From JAODBJ01 sp963782465 (lineage in GTDB: Bacteria; Actinomycetota; Acidimicrobiia; IMCC26256; PALSA-610), in assembly GCA_963782465.1 (NCBI GenBank), contig CAWAJR010000001.1, forward strand, positions 558,001-622,000: 64,000 bases of DNA, written 5' to 3'. Numbering within the stretch: position 1 is the first letter of the stretch; the number at the start of each line of letters is the position of its first letter. The notes below the pieces were generated by a model. It saw nothing but the letters and a program-made list of their open reading frames with translations, did no database searches and was not told the DNA's origin. A program made the position numbers and the translations under genes. Positions 25,735 through 33,436 of this stretch are shown here, one piece after another.

Positions 25735-28215
25735 TCAGGCGGGGCGAACCGCGGGCGCGTCGACGCCGTCTTCGAACACCGTCGAGTCGAACTGCGACAG
25801 CACGTTGCCGAGCGGCGCGGGCCGGGCGAACAGGAAGCCCTGGCCGAAATGGCAGCCGAGCTGCTGGAGGACCCGCAGCTTCAGCTCCGAGTCGACGCCC
25901 TCGGCCACGACCTGAAGGTGGAAGGCCCGCCCGAGGTGCACGATCATCTGCAGCAGCGTGTTCTCGGTGACCCGGGCCTCGAGCCCCCGCACGAACGACT
26001 GGTCGATCTTCAGCTCGTCGATCGGGAGCCGGTGCAGATAGGTGAGCGAGCTGTAGCCGGTGCCGAAGTCGTCGAGCGCGATCCTGATGCCGAGCGCGCG
26101 CAGGTCCTGCAGTGCGCCCAACGTTCGCTCGGCGTCGTCGAGGAGCACGGATTCGGTGATCTCCAGTGTCAGGAGCGACGGCGCGAGGCCGCTGTCTTCG
26201 AGCGCACTCCCGACGATGGCCGTGAAGTCACCCGCTTCGAACTGCCGCCCCGAAACGTTGACCGAGACGCCCACGCCCGGCGCGATCTCCTGCCAGCCGG
26301 CGCAGTCGGCCGTCGCTTGCCGCAACATCCATTCACCGATGGGCACGATGAGGCCCGTGTCCTCGGCGATATGGATGAAATCGTTCGGGTTCACGACCGG
26401 GCGGTTCGGTCGGTTCCATCGGGCCAGCGCCTCGAGGTGCGTCGGCCGGCCCGTGGCCAGCGCCACGATGGGCTGGTAGAACGCGCAGAGTTCGTTGCGC
26501 TCGAGCGCGTACCGCAGTGCCGATTCCACGTCGAGGCGCGCGCTGACGAGCGCCTGCATGCGTTCGTCGAACACCTCGAAGCGGTCGCGGCCGTGGTCCT
26601 TGGCCCGGTACATGGCGGTGTCGGCGTAGCGGAGCAGTTCGAGCGCCGTCTCGGCGCCGCCGTTCCATACCGAAATGCCGATCGACGCGGTCACGAACAC
26701 GTCGTTGTCGCCCACCTGGAACGGTGTGCGCAACGCGTCGGCGATCCGGAGCGCATGATCGGTGAGCGCATCGATGTCGTCGAGCCCGTCGCACAGCACG
26801 ACGAACTCGTCGCCACCCAGGCGGGCGACCGTGTCTTCTTCGCGCACCGCGGTGCGAAGCCGGTACGCGACGAGCATCAGGAGGGTGTCGCCGACATCGT
26901 GGCCGAGACTGTCGTTCACGAGCTTGAAGCGGTCGAGGTCGAGGAACATGATCCCGACGACCTGTTCGCGGCTGCGCGCCCGGACAACCGCCTCGTTCAT
27001 GCGGTCGAGGAGCAGGCGCCGATTGGGCAGGCCGGTGAGCTCGTCGTACAGCGCCATCTGTTCGAGCGCGCGTTCGGTGACCTTTTGCTTGGTGATGTCG
27101 CGCACGATCGCGGTGTAGAGCACGCGGTCGTTCACGCGCGTCGTCGCCATGGAAATGCGGGCGGGGAACTCGTCGCCCGACGCCCGCGCCGTGATCATCT
27201 CGATCGGTTCGCCGGTGAATTCTCGACCGTACGTACCGAGCTCGCTGCCGCGGCTGAACTCTTGGCGCAAACGGTCCAGCGCCGAGGGAGGGAGCAGTTT
27301 GCGGAACGAACTCCCGATCACGCTCTCGGCGGCAACGCCGAAGATGCGTTCCGCTTCGCGGTTGAACACCTCGATCACGCCGTGCTCGTCGGCGCTGATG
27401 ATCGCGTCGCCCGCGGTTTCGAGAATGCTGCGGGTGCGCGACTCCGACGCCCTCAGCGCGTCTTCGCTTCGACGGCGGGCGTCGATGTCGTGCAGGCTGA
27501 GCACGATCCCGCGGATGTCCTCGTCTTCGAGGCGGTTCGTGGCCGTGCACTCGAACCAGCGAAAACTGCCTTCGGCATGTAGCACCCGCAACTCGACCGG
27601 TCGGGAGATCGACGCGTCGCCGAGCGATGTGGTGAACGCCTCGATCATCTCGCCGAGATCGTCGGGATGGATGATGTCGGCGGCGCAACGACCGACGAGG
27701 TCGGCGGCCCGGTAACCGAGCACCCGTTCGACGGCGGGTGACACCCACTCGAGCCCGCTGTCGACCCCCGCGATCGCGACGATGTCGATCGCGTTCTCGG
27801 TCAGCGCAGTGACGCGCCGCTGCGCGTTCACCAAGGCGGCGACGTCGAAGCTGACGGTCGCGACGAGGTCCGGGCCGACGGGGATCGCGATGATCTTGCG
27901 CCAGGTCGGCTCGCCGTCGTGGCTCCGGCTCGGGTAGCACTGCTCCTGGCGCGCACCCGTGCCCAACGCGTGGGCGAACAGCGCGGCGACCTTCGCGAAC
28001 CCCTCACGAGGCAGGTACGCCGACGCGAGCGCGTCCGGCGACGGTTCGCTCGAACCGGTCCACATCAGCCACGCGTACGCGTTGGCGTCGACCGCCGCCC
28101 AGTCGACGATCTCGGCCCCTTCGCGCACGGCACGAAGTAACGCGTAGCCACCGCCGAACCGCTCGAACGCGGTACGCGCCGGGTCGGCGGTCATGGCGTG
28201 TGGGTGCTGGTCCAC
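25735..28215 (-). CDS. PAS-PAS-GGDEF-EAL cyclic-di-GMP signalling protein
   Basis: An 826-residue cytosolic protein read from GTG 28215 (AAGGCGG just upstream); ATG 28194 is an alternative. An N-terminal region of about 125 residues is followed by two PAS domains (about 130-245 and 255-370), then GGDEF (about 380-545) and EAL (about 560-805). The cyclase site is intact (RLGGDEFVVL) with an inhibitory RxxD five residues before it (REED). The phosphodiesterase site also looks intact: LEAL, LDDFGTGYSS, KIDQSFV. It could therefore make and break c-di-GMP. No membrane helix is seen. It ends right at the efe promoter, so read-through into efeUOB is possible. Confidence 0.93.
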   Translation of the reverse strand: MDQHPHAMTADPARTAFERFGGGYALLRAVREGAEIVDWAAVDANAYAWLMWTGSSEPSPDALASAYLPREGFAKVAALFAHALGTGARQEQCYPSRSHDGEPTWRKIIAIPVGPDLVATVSFDVAALVNAQRRVTALTENAIDIVAIAGVDSGLEWVSPAVERVLGYRAADLVGRCAADIIHPDDLGEMIEAFTTSLGDASISRPVELRVLHAEGSFRWFECTATNRLEDEDIRGIVLSLHDIDARRRSEDALRASESRTRSILETAGDAIISADEHGVIEVFNREAERIFGVAAESVIGSSFRKLLPPSALDRLRQEFSRGSELGTYGREFTGEPIEMITARASGDEFPARISMATTRVNDRVLYTAIVRDITKQKVTERALEQMALYDELTGLPNRRLLLDRMNEAVVRARSREQVVGIMFLDLDRFKLVNDSLGHDVGDTLLMLVAYRLRTAVREEDTVARLGGDEFVVLCDGLDDIDALTDHALRIADALRTPFQVGDNDVFVTASIGISVWNGGAETALELLRYADTAMYRAKDHGRDRFEVFDERMQALVSARLDVESALRYALERNELCAFYQPIVALATGRPTHLEALARWNRPNRPVVNPNDFIHIAEDTGLIVPIGEWMLRQATADCAGWQEIAPGVGVSVNVSGRQFEAGDFTAIVGSALEDSGLAPSLLTLEITESVLLDDAERTLGALQDLRALGIRIALDDFGTGYSSLTYLHRLPIDELKIDQSFVRGLEARVTENTLLQMIVHLGRAFHLQVVAEGVDSELKLRVLQQLGCHFGQGFLFARPAPLGNVLSQFDSTVFEDGVDAPAVRPA

Positions 28216-28426
28216 GCCGCCTTATCGGACATCGAGGGGTGGTCCATGAGGCGGCGCGAGGCCGGGTGGCCGCCATTTCTCCAATGTTGTCGTCCCGTTT
28301 CCCAGGATCAGGAAGGTGCGGTTCGGGACCCTGGTCCGGTATCCCCCCGTAACCGGCAAGCGGCGCGTAGCGTCCCACCGGGTACGACGAGGTACGAACC
28401 GAGCGCACGGGAGGCTTTCGGGGCGG

Positions 28427-29065
28427 GTGGCGATCTGGTTTTCCCGGCAGCGGGCACGGCAACAGCAGGAGCAAGCGAGTCGGCACGCCGAGATGCTCGA
28501 AGCGTTGGCGCGGATCGAGCAACGTTCCCGTGAAGGCGCGGCCGCCGGCCTGGCGGTCCAGCAGCAGATGGTCGACGAGGTCGTCCGGATCCGCGTCGAC
28601 CTCGCCGGGCGCGACACTGAACTGCGGCGAGCCTTCACGCACGTCGTCGAGGTCTGCGGGGCGGTCAACCGCCGGCTCGACGCCGACCGGGCGCAGCAAC
28701 GGGAGCTGACCCAGACCCTCGGAGGCCTGCGGCGCTGCCTGTCGCGACTCGAAGCCCCGATGCCCGCTCCATCAGCCGGCGGCACCACCGAGCGCCTCGT
28801 CGGTGGGAGTGTGTTCGGCACCTCTCGGCTCGTGCCGGGCAAGCCGATCGTCGATCTCGCCGCGGCCGAGGCGACCGACGAGGACGCGGTGGTCGAAGTG
28901 CGTTGCCGGTTCGGCGGTCGCTGGGTCGACGGCTTCGAAGTGTGCGACATGATCGACGAGGGTGGGCAACCGCGCTACCGGCTCCGCCGGCAGAGCGACG
29001 GGTCGGTGCTTCCCCGCTCGTTCGGTGCCGACGAGTTACGGGTCAGAGACGCTTGGCCTCGATGA
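28427..29065 (+). CDS. coiled-coil protein with RFGxRWVDGF C-terminal domain (paralogue B)
   Basis: A 212-residue protein starting at GTG 28427; alignment with the protein at 15463 places the start here, and GGGAGG is at 28409-28414. A basic start (IWFSRQRARQQQEQ) leads into a long helix (DLAGRDTELRRAFTHVVEVC, DADRAQQRELTQTLGGL), probably coiled coil. The conserved C-terminal domain (about residues 150-210) has VRCRFGGRWVDGFEV and PRYRLRRQSDGSVLPRSFGA. The helix and the C-terminal domain are both shared with paralogue A. No known family is recognised. The 3' end overlaps the convergent ABC ATPase gene by 23 bases. Confidence 0.7.
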   Translation: MAIWFSRQRARQQQEQASRHAEMLEALARIEQRSREGAAAGLAVQQQMVDEVVRIRVDLAGRDTELRRAFTHVVEVCGAVNRRLDADRAQQRELTQTLGGLRRCLSRLEAPMPAPSAGGTTERLVGGSVFGTSRLVPGKPIVDLAAAEATDEDAVVEVRCRFGGRWVDGFEVCDMIDEGGQPRYRLRRQSDGSVLPRSFGADELRVRDAWPR

Positions 29066-29789
29066 TGCTGCGCAGGAAGCTGCGGGTGCGCTCCTGCTGA
29101 GGGTCGCTGAAGATCTGTTCCGGTGGGCCTTCCTCTTCGATCCTGCCGCCGAACAGGAACGCGACCTTGCTCGACACCTGACGCGCGAAGCCCATCTCGT
29201 GTGTCGCGATGAGCATCGTCATGCCTTCTCGCGCGAGGTCCGACACGAGCATGAGCACCTCGGACACGAGTTCAGGGTCGAGCGCGCTCGTCACTTCGTC
29301 GAGGAGCAACACCCGCGGTTGCATCGCCAGTGCGCGCACGATCGCGACCCGCTGCTGTTGCCCACCCGAGAGCCGGTCGGGGAAGTCGTCGCGCTTCTCG
29401 AAGAGACCGATCCGAGCGAGCAGTGTGTCGGTACGCTCGTCGGCTTCCTGCTTCGACAGCTTCAGCACCTTGCGCGGCGCCAGCGAGACGTTCTCCCTGA
29501 CGCTCATATGGGGGAACAGGTTGAAGCTCTGGAACACGATGCCGACGTCGGCACGCAGCGCGTTGAGGTTCACGCCACGACCGGAAACCCGTTCGCCGTC
29601 GATGTGGATCTCGCCCGCGTCGATGACCTCGAGCGCGTTGATACAACGCAGCATCGTCGACTTCCCGCACCCCGACGGGCCGATCAGGCAGACGACCTGG
29701 TGTTCGTCGACCTCGAGGTCAATGCCGCGCAACACGTTGACGTTGCCGAACCGCTTGTGCACGTCGCGCAGCTCGAGGAACGCGCTCAC
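29043..29789 (-). CDS. polar amino-acid ABC transporter ATP-binding protein (GlnQ-like)
   Basis: A 248-residue ATPase from GTG 29789, overlapping the permease stop. Walker A is GPSGCGKST near residue 40, the Q-loop is in GIVFQSFNLFPHMS, the signature is LSGGQQQRVAIVRAL, Walker B is VLLLDEVTSALD and the H-loop is THEMGFA. The sequence is typical of GlnQ/HisP ATPases for polar amino acids. It completes an ATPase-permease-binding protein set with 29786-31847; transcription runs binding protein first. It sits two genes from glnD, which fits a nitrogen theme, but the substrate is not determined. Confidence 0.95.
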   Translation of the reverse strand: MSAFLELRDVHKRFGNVNVLRGIDLEVDEHQVVCLIGPSGCGKSTMLRCINALEVIDAGEIHIDGERVSGRGVNLNALRADVGIVFQSFNLFPHMSVRENVSLAPRKVLKLSKQEADERTDTLLARIGLFEKRDDFPDRLSGGQQQRVAIVRALAMQPRVLLLDEVTSALDPELVSEVLMLVSDLAREGMTMLIATHEMGFARQVSSKVAFLFGGRIEEEGPPEQIFSDPQQERTRSFLRSIIEAKRL

Positions 29790-30931
29790 TGAGCTTGGAT
29801 GCGGCTTCGGTCGCGCTTGATCAGCCAGTCGACGAACCGGGTGCAGGGAATGGTGATGACGAGGAAGAACATCGCGGCGCCCGTGACCGGCGAAAGGTTG
29901 AAGAACCGGTTCTTCAGCTGGGTCGACACGTTCAGGATCTCGAGCGCGCCGACGATCGACACGAGTGCGGTGTCTTTCTGCAACGCGACGAAGTCGTTCA
30001 GCAGCGGCGGGATGATGCGCCGGACCGCCTGCGGGATCACCACGTGGCGCAGCGTCTGCCATTGTGAGAGGCCGAGCGATCGGGCTGCCGCGGTCTGGCT
30101 CCAGTGGATGCTCTCCAGCCCGGCCCGGTACACCTCGGCCACGTAGGCGCCGTACACGAGGACGAGGGCGAGGATCGCGAGCCAGAAGATCTGGTTGTCG
30201 CTGCTCATCCCCTTGAACACCGGTACGCCCGCGAGCGCGAAGCCGAAAACGATCAGGTAGATGGTGATGATCGCCGGGACGCCGCGGAATGCGTCGATGT
30301 ACGCGATCGCCAGGATGCGCACCGGCCGGCACGCGCGCCCGGGGAGCAGCCGCACGACGGCCACGAGCAACGACCACGGGAGCACGAGGAGCTCGGCCAC
30401 GACGAAGAGCTTGATGTTCAGCCAGAAGCCCCGTAGCAGCGCCACGTGGCTGCGGTCCCAGACGAACGTCCAGTTGAACATGATGCGGCGGACGCTGCCG
30501 TCGTTGCCTGCCAGGAGGAACGCGACGAAGGCGACCACGAGCGCGGTCAGGCCGACGCCGACCACGACCCACAGGTAGTCGCGCGAATCCTCGACGGCGA
30601 TGCGGGCCGCCTGGAACTCGCCGCGTGACGCCCGTTGCATCCCGCGGCCTGTCGCCACGAGCGCGCGCACGCCGTACACGGGCACCGTGATCGCGAGCGC
30701 GGCCAGCGCGACCTCGATCACCCGGGCGACGACGAGTTGCGTGCCGTCGACGTGGAGCGACTGGTCGAAGTACCAGAGCATCCACCAGGTGACCCCGGCC
30801 GTGGCGACCGACAGCACGGCCGCCGTCGCCGTCGTGCCGAGATTGTTCTGGAATGCGGCCGCCCGGCGCGGTGGCGCGCCGGGCGGGACGACGGCGGTCA
30901 GTTCCGGTTGGTCCACGCCGGTGGACGCCAC
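29786..30931 (-). CDS. polar amino-acid ABC transporter permease (HisM/GlnP type)
   Basis: A 381-residue membrane protein, longer than usual (about 220-320) because of an N-terminal extension with extra helices (residues 35-85 and 125-150). The core permease domain (about 165-370) has the EAA loop at VYRAGLESIHWSQTAAARSL, followed by GLSQWQTLRHVVIPQA. It pairs with the ATPase at 29043 (4-base overlap) and the binding protein at 30933, whose stop is just upstream. The long N-terminus resembles the AapQ/BztB type of amino-acid permease. Confidence 0.92.
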   Translation of the reverse strand: MASTGVDQPELTAVVPPGAPPRRAAAFQNNLGTTATAAVLSVATAGVTWWMLWYFDQSLHVDGTQLVVARVIEVALAALAITVPVYGVRALVATGRGMQRASRGEFQAARIAVEDSRDYLWVVVGVGLTALVVAFVAFLLAGNDGSVRRIMFNWTFVWDRSHVALLRGFWLNIKLFVVAELLVLPWSLLVAVVRLLPGRACRPVRILAIAYIDAFRGVPAIITIYLIVFGFALAGVPVFKGMSSDNQIFWLAILALVLVYGAYVAEVYRAGLESIHWSQTAAARSLGLSQWQTLRHVVIPQAVRRIIPPLLNDFVALQKDTALVSIVGALEILNVSTQLKNRFFNLSPVTGAAMFFLVITIPCTRFVDWLIKRDRSRIQAQ

Positions 30932-30932
30932 C

Positions 30933-31847
30933 TCACCCGACCCTGATGACCGGGATGTTGCCGGGGTCGGCGGTGAGGTCCTTGGTGGCGAGCGTCGTGA
31001 ACTGGCCCGAATCCTTCAAGTCCTTGAACACCGCGTTGATGGCACCGATGTTCGACGAACCCTTGGGGACGATCCCGCCGTACTGGTCGGGACCACCGGG
31101 CTGGTCGAACTGCGACACGACTTCGAACTGGCCGTTGGAACGGGCCGCCTCGCCGAGGTTGATCGCGGTGTCGATCAGCACGGCGTCGACTTGGCCCGCC
31201 TGCAGCGCGGTGTACGCGTCCGGCAACTGCTGGTACACGTGCGGCGCCTTGGTCGGCGCGATCGTCTTCAGGAGATCGACCGCGGTCGTTGCCGTCTGCA
31301 CACCCCACTGGATCTGCTTGGCTTCGGCCAGCGTCGTGACCTGCGCGCCACCCTTCTTCACGAGCACGCCCTGGTTCGACTGGAAGTAGGGGCTCGTGAA
31401 GGTGACGACCTTGGCCCGGTCGCAGGTGATGGAGATCTGCGACAGCGCAAGGTCGTAATTGGTGACCGTGCCGGCCACGATCGCGTCGAAGCCGACGTTA
31501 CGAACGACGAGCTTGTGCAAGCCGAGCTTGGCTTCGACGGCCTTCGCGATGTCGTACTCGTAACCCGACGTGACCTTGGTCGGATCGGTGTCGCTGCCTT
31601 CCCAGAACCCCGGACCGGGGAGGCTGGTGACGACCGTCAGCGTGTCGGGGGTCACCGGTGTGAAGTCGGAGACGTTCCCGACGGTCTTGTCGTACGCGTC
31701 GAGCGGTCCGCTGCATGTCGCCGCGCCGGTGGTCGTGGTCGCGCCCGGCTGGGTGGTGGTCGAACTCGACTTGTTCGAGCTCGACCCGCAGGCGGCGAAC
31801 ATCCCGGTACACGCAATCGCGGCGAACAGAACCGACCATCTCCGCAT
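30933..31847 (-). CDS. amino-acid ABC transporter substrate-binding lipoprotein
   Basis: A 304-residue solute-binding protein of the family 3 (glutamate/polar amino acid) type. The signal peptide ends in the lipobox TGMFAACGSS, so it is lipid-anchored, then there is a Thr-rich linker. Family features are SGYEYDIAKAVEAKLGL, the segment NYDLALSQISITCDRAK, and VDAVLIDTAI. GAGGAG lies upstream of ATG 31847. It is first in the operon with the permease (stop and start 1 base apart) and the ATPase. The ligand is probably a polar amino acid; the exact one cannot be told. Confidence 0.93.
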   Translation of the reverse strand: MRRWSVLFAAIACTGMFAACGSSSNKSSSTTTQPGATTTTGAATCSGPLDAYDKTVGNVSDFTPVTPDTLTVVTSLPGPGFWEGSDTDPTKVTSGYEYDIAKAVEAKLGLHKLVVRNVGFDAIVAGTVTNYDLALSQISITCDRAKVVTFTSPYFQSNQGVLVKKGGAQVTTLAEAKQIQWGVQTATTAVDLLKTIAPTKAPHVYQQLPDAYTALQAGQVDAVLIDTAINLGEAARSNGQFEVVSQFDQPGGPDQYGGIVPKGSSNIGAINAVFKDLKDSGQFTTLATKDLTADPGNIPVIRVG

Positions 31848-31971
31848 GACCCGCTCCTCGTATTGAGTCTTCGACGCCCGCGAACACTATGCCGAAGGAT
31901 GCACGGCGTGCTTCCCCCCGACGTTTCGGCGCTGTTACGGTTCGCCGATCGCAGGTACGGAGGGTGGGCGC

Positions 31972-33372
31972 GTGAGCACCAGTTGGCGGGTTCGGGGTTC
32001 GGCGCGCGGGCACAGTTTCGCCCGCGCCGCAGTTGGTTGTCTGCTCGCCGCGACGCTTGTCGCCGCGTGCGCGAGCTCGAGCAAGTCGGGTTCGGGAGGG
32101 AACGCGACCACCACCGTCGTGACGATCAACCCGACGCAATCGAAGACGCTCGGCACGGGCGTGTCGGCCAAGAGCATCAAGCTCGGCATCGCGCTCGTCG
32201 ATTTCGACTGCATCAAGCAGTTCACCGACTCGATCCGCACCAACCAGAACCAGATCTACCAAGTGTTCATCGACAACGTCAACCAGCACGGCGGCATCAA
32301 CGGGCGCACGATCGACCCGGTGTTCCAGAGCTTCTGCCCCATCGGGAGTGCGGGCGCCTTGAGTGTCTGCACCTCGCTCACAGAAGACAAGAAGGTCTTC
32401 GCGGTGATCGGGAACCTCGTCGACTTTTCGGGCGACGCGCAGGCTTGCGTCGCGAAGCAGCACAAGCGGGTGCTGATGACGTTCCAACTCGACAAGTCGA
32501 TCATCGACAAGTCGCCGCAGGGGCTGATCGTCACTCCGGCGCCCAACCCCGAGCGCATCGACAAGGTGCTCATTCGGTTGTTGGTGAAGCAGCACCTGCT
32601 CGACAACAAGACCGTGGCCGTGTTGGGTGAGACGACGAGTGCCGCGTCGGTGAACTCGACGATCGTGCCCGCCCTCAAAGCGACGGGTGCGAAGATGGGT
32701 TCGACCGCGATCCTTTCGATCAGCGGCACCGACACGACCAACGCGCAGTCGCAGCTCGACAGCTTCATCGAACGGTGGAAGACGGAAGGCGTCAACGCGC
32801 TCTTCATCACCGGGGAAGAGGTGTCGTCGCAGCAGTTCATCGAGAAGATTCGCAACGCGCTACCCGACGTCGTCCTCGCCACCGACATCACCGACGTCCT
32901 GACGTACGCGAAGGAAGAACAGCAAGCGGGGAAGAACCCCAATCCGTACGAGGGCATCATGACCGCCGCCGGCCCGACCGCCCACGAGTACGACCAGAGC
33001 GCGAACTGGGCCTACTGCAAGGGGATCTACAAGAAGGAGACGGGCAAGACGCCGCCCAACGCGGAATCGGTGATCAAGATCGCCGGCGGCAAGACGCTCG
33101 ACACCTACGGTTCGATCAACGACGCGTGCCAGCTCGTGACGATGTTCCACGACATCGCGACCAAAGCCGGCCCGTACCTCAACGACGCCGACTGGGTCAA
33201 CGCGGTGAACCACTACGGCCCGATCACCGACCGGGGCGCCGGTCAGTACGCGTCACTCCGCGTGGGTAAGTACGACGCCAACGACACGTTCCGGCTCGAA
33301 GCGTTCGACAGTTCGATCCCGCCGACGGGCAACTGGAAGCCGTTGACTCCGCTGGAAAACATCACCGGTTAG
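31972..33372 (+). CDS. periplasmic-binding-fold type I substrate-binding lipoprotein
   Basis: A 466-residue protein from GTG 31972, with GGAGG 8 bases upstream. A long N-terminus leads into a lipoprotein signal (LLAATLVAACASS). The mature part fits the Leu/Ile/Val (branched-chain) binding-protein superfamily: VSAKSIKLGIALVDFD at the first strand and GGINGRTIDPVF. No permease or ATPase of the LIV type follows; the next gene is glnD. It is therefore an orphan binding protein, perhaps serving a transporter elsewhere or a sensory role. Confidence 0.85.
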   Translation: MSTSWRVRGSARGHSFARAAVGCLLAATLVAACASSSKSGSGGNATTTVVTINPTQSKTLGTGVSAKSIKLGIALVDFDCIKQFTDSIRTNQNQIYQVFIDNVNQHGGINGRTIDPVFQSFCPIGSAGALSVCTSLTEDKKVFAVIGNLVDFSGDAQACVAKQHKRVLMTFQLDKSIIDKSPQGLIVTPAPNPERIDKVLIRLLVKQHLLDNKTVAVLGETTSAASVNSTIVPALKATGAKMGSTAILSISGTDTTNAQSQLDSFIERWKTEGVNALFITGEEVSSQQFIEKIRNALPDVVLATDITDVLTYAKEEQQAGKNPNPYEGIMTAAGPTAHEYDQSANWAYCKGIYKKETGKTPPNAESVIKIAGGKTLDTYGSINDACQLVTMFHDIATKAGPYLNDADWVNAVNHYGPITDRGAGQYASLRVGKYDANDTFRLEAFDSSIPPTGNWKPLTPLENITG

Positions 33373-33436
33373 CCGGGGAACCGAGCGAGGGAGCGATCTG
33401 CACGCACCAGTCGAGCTCCTCGAGCGCCGTGCCGCC

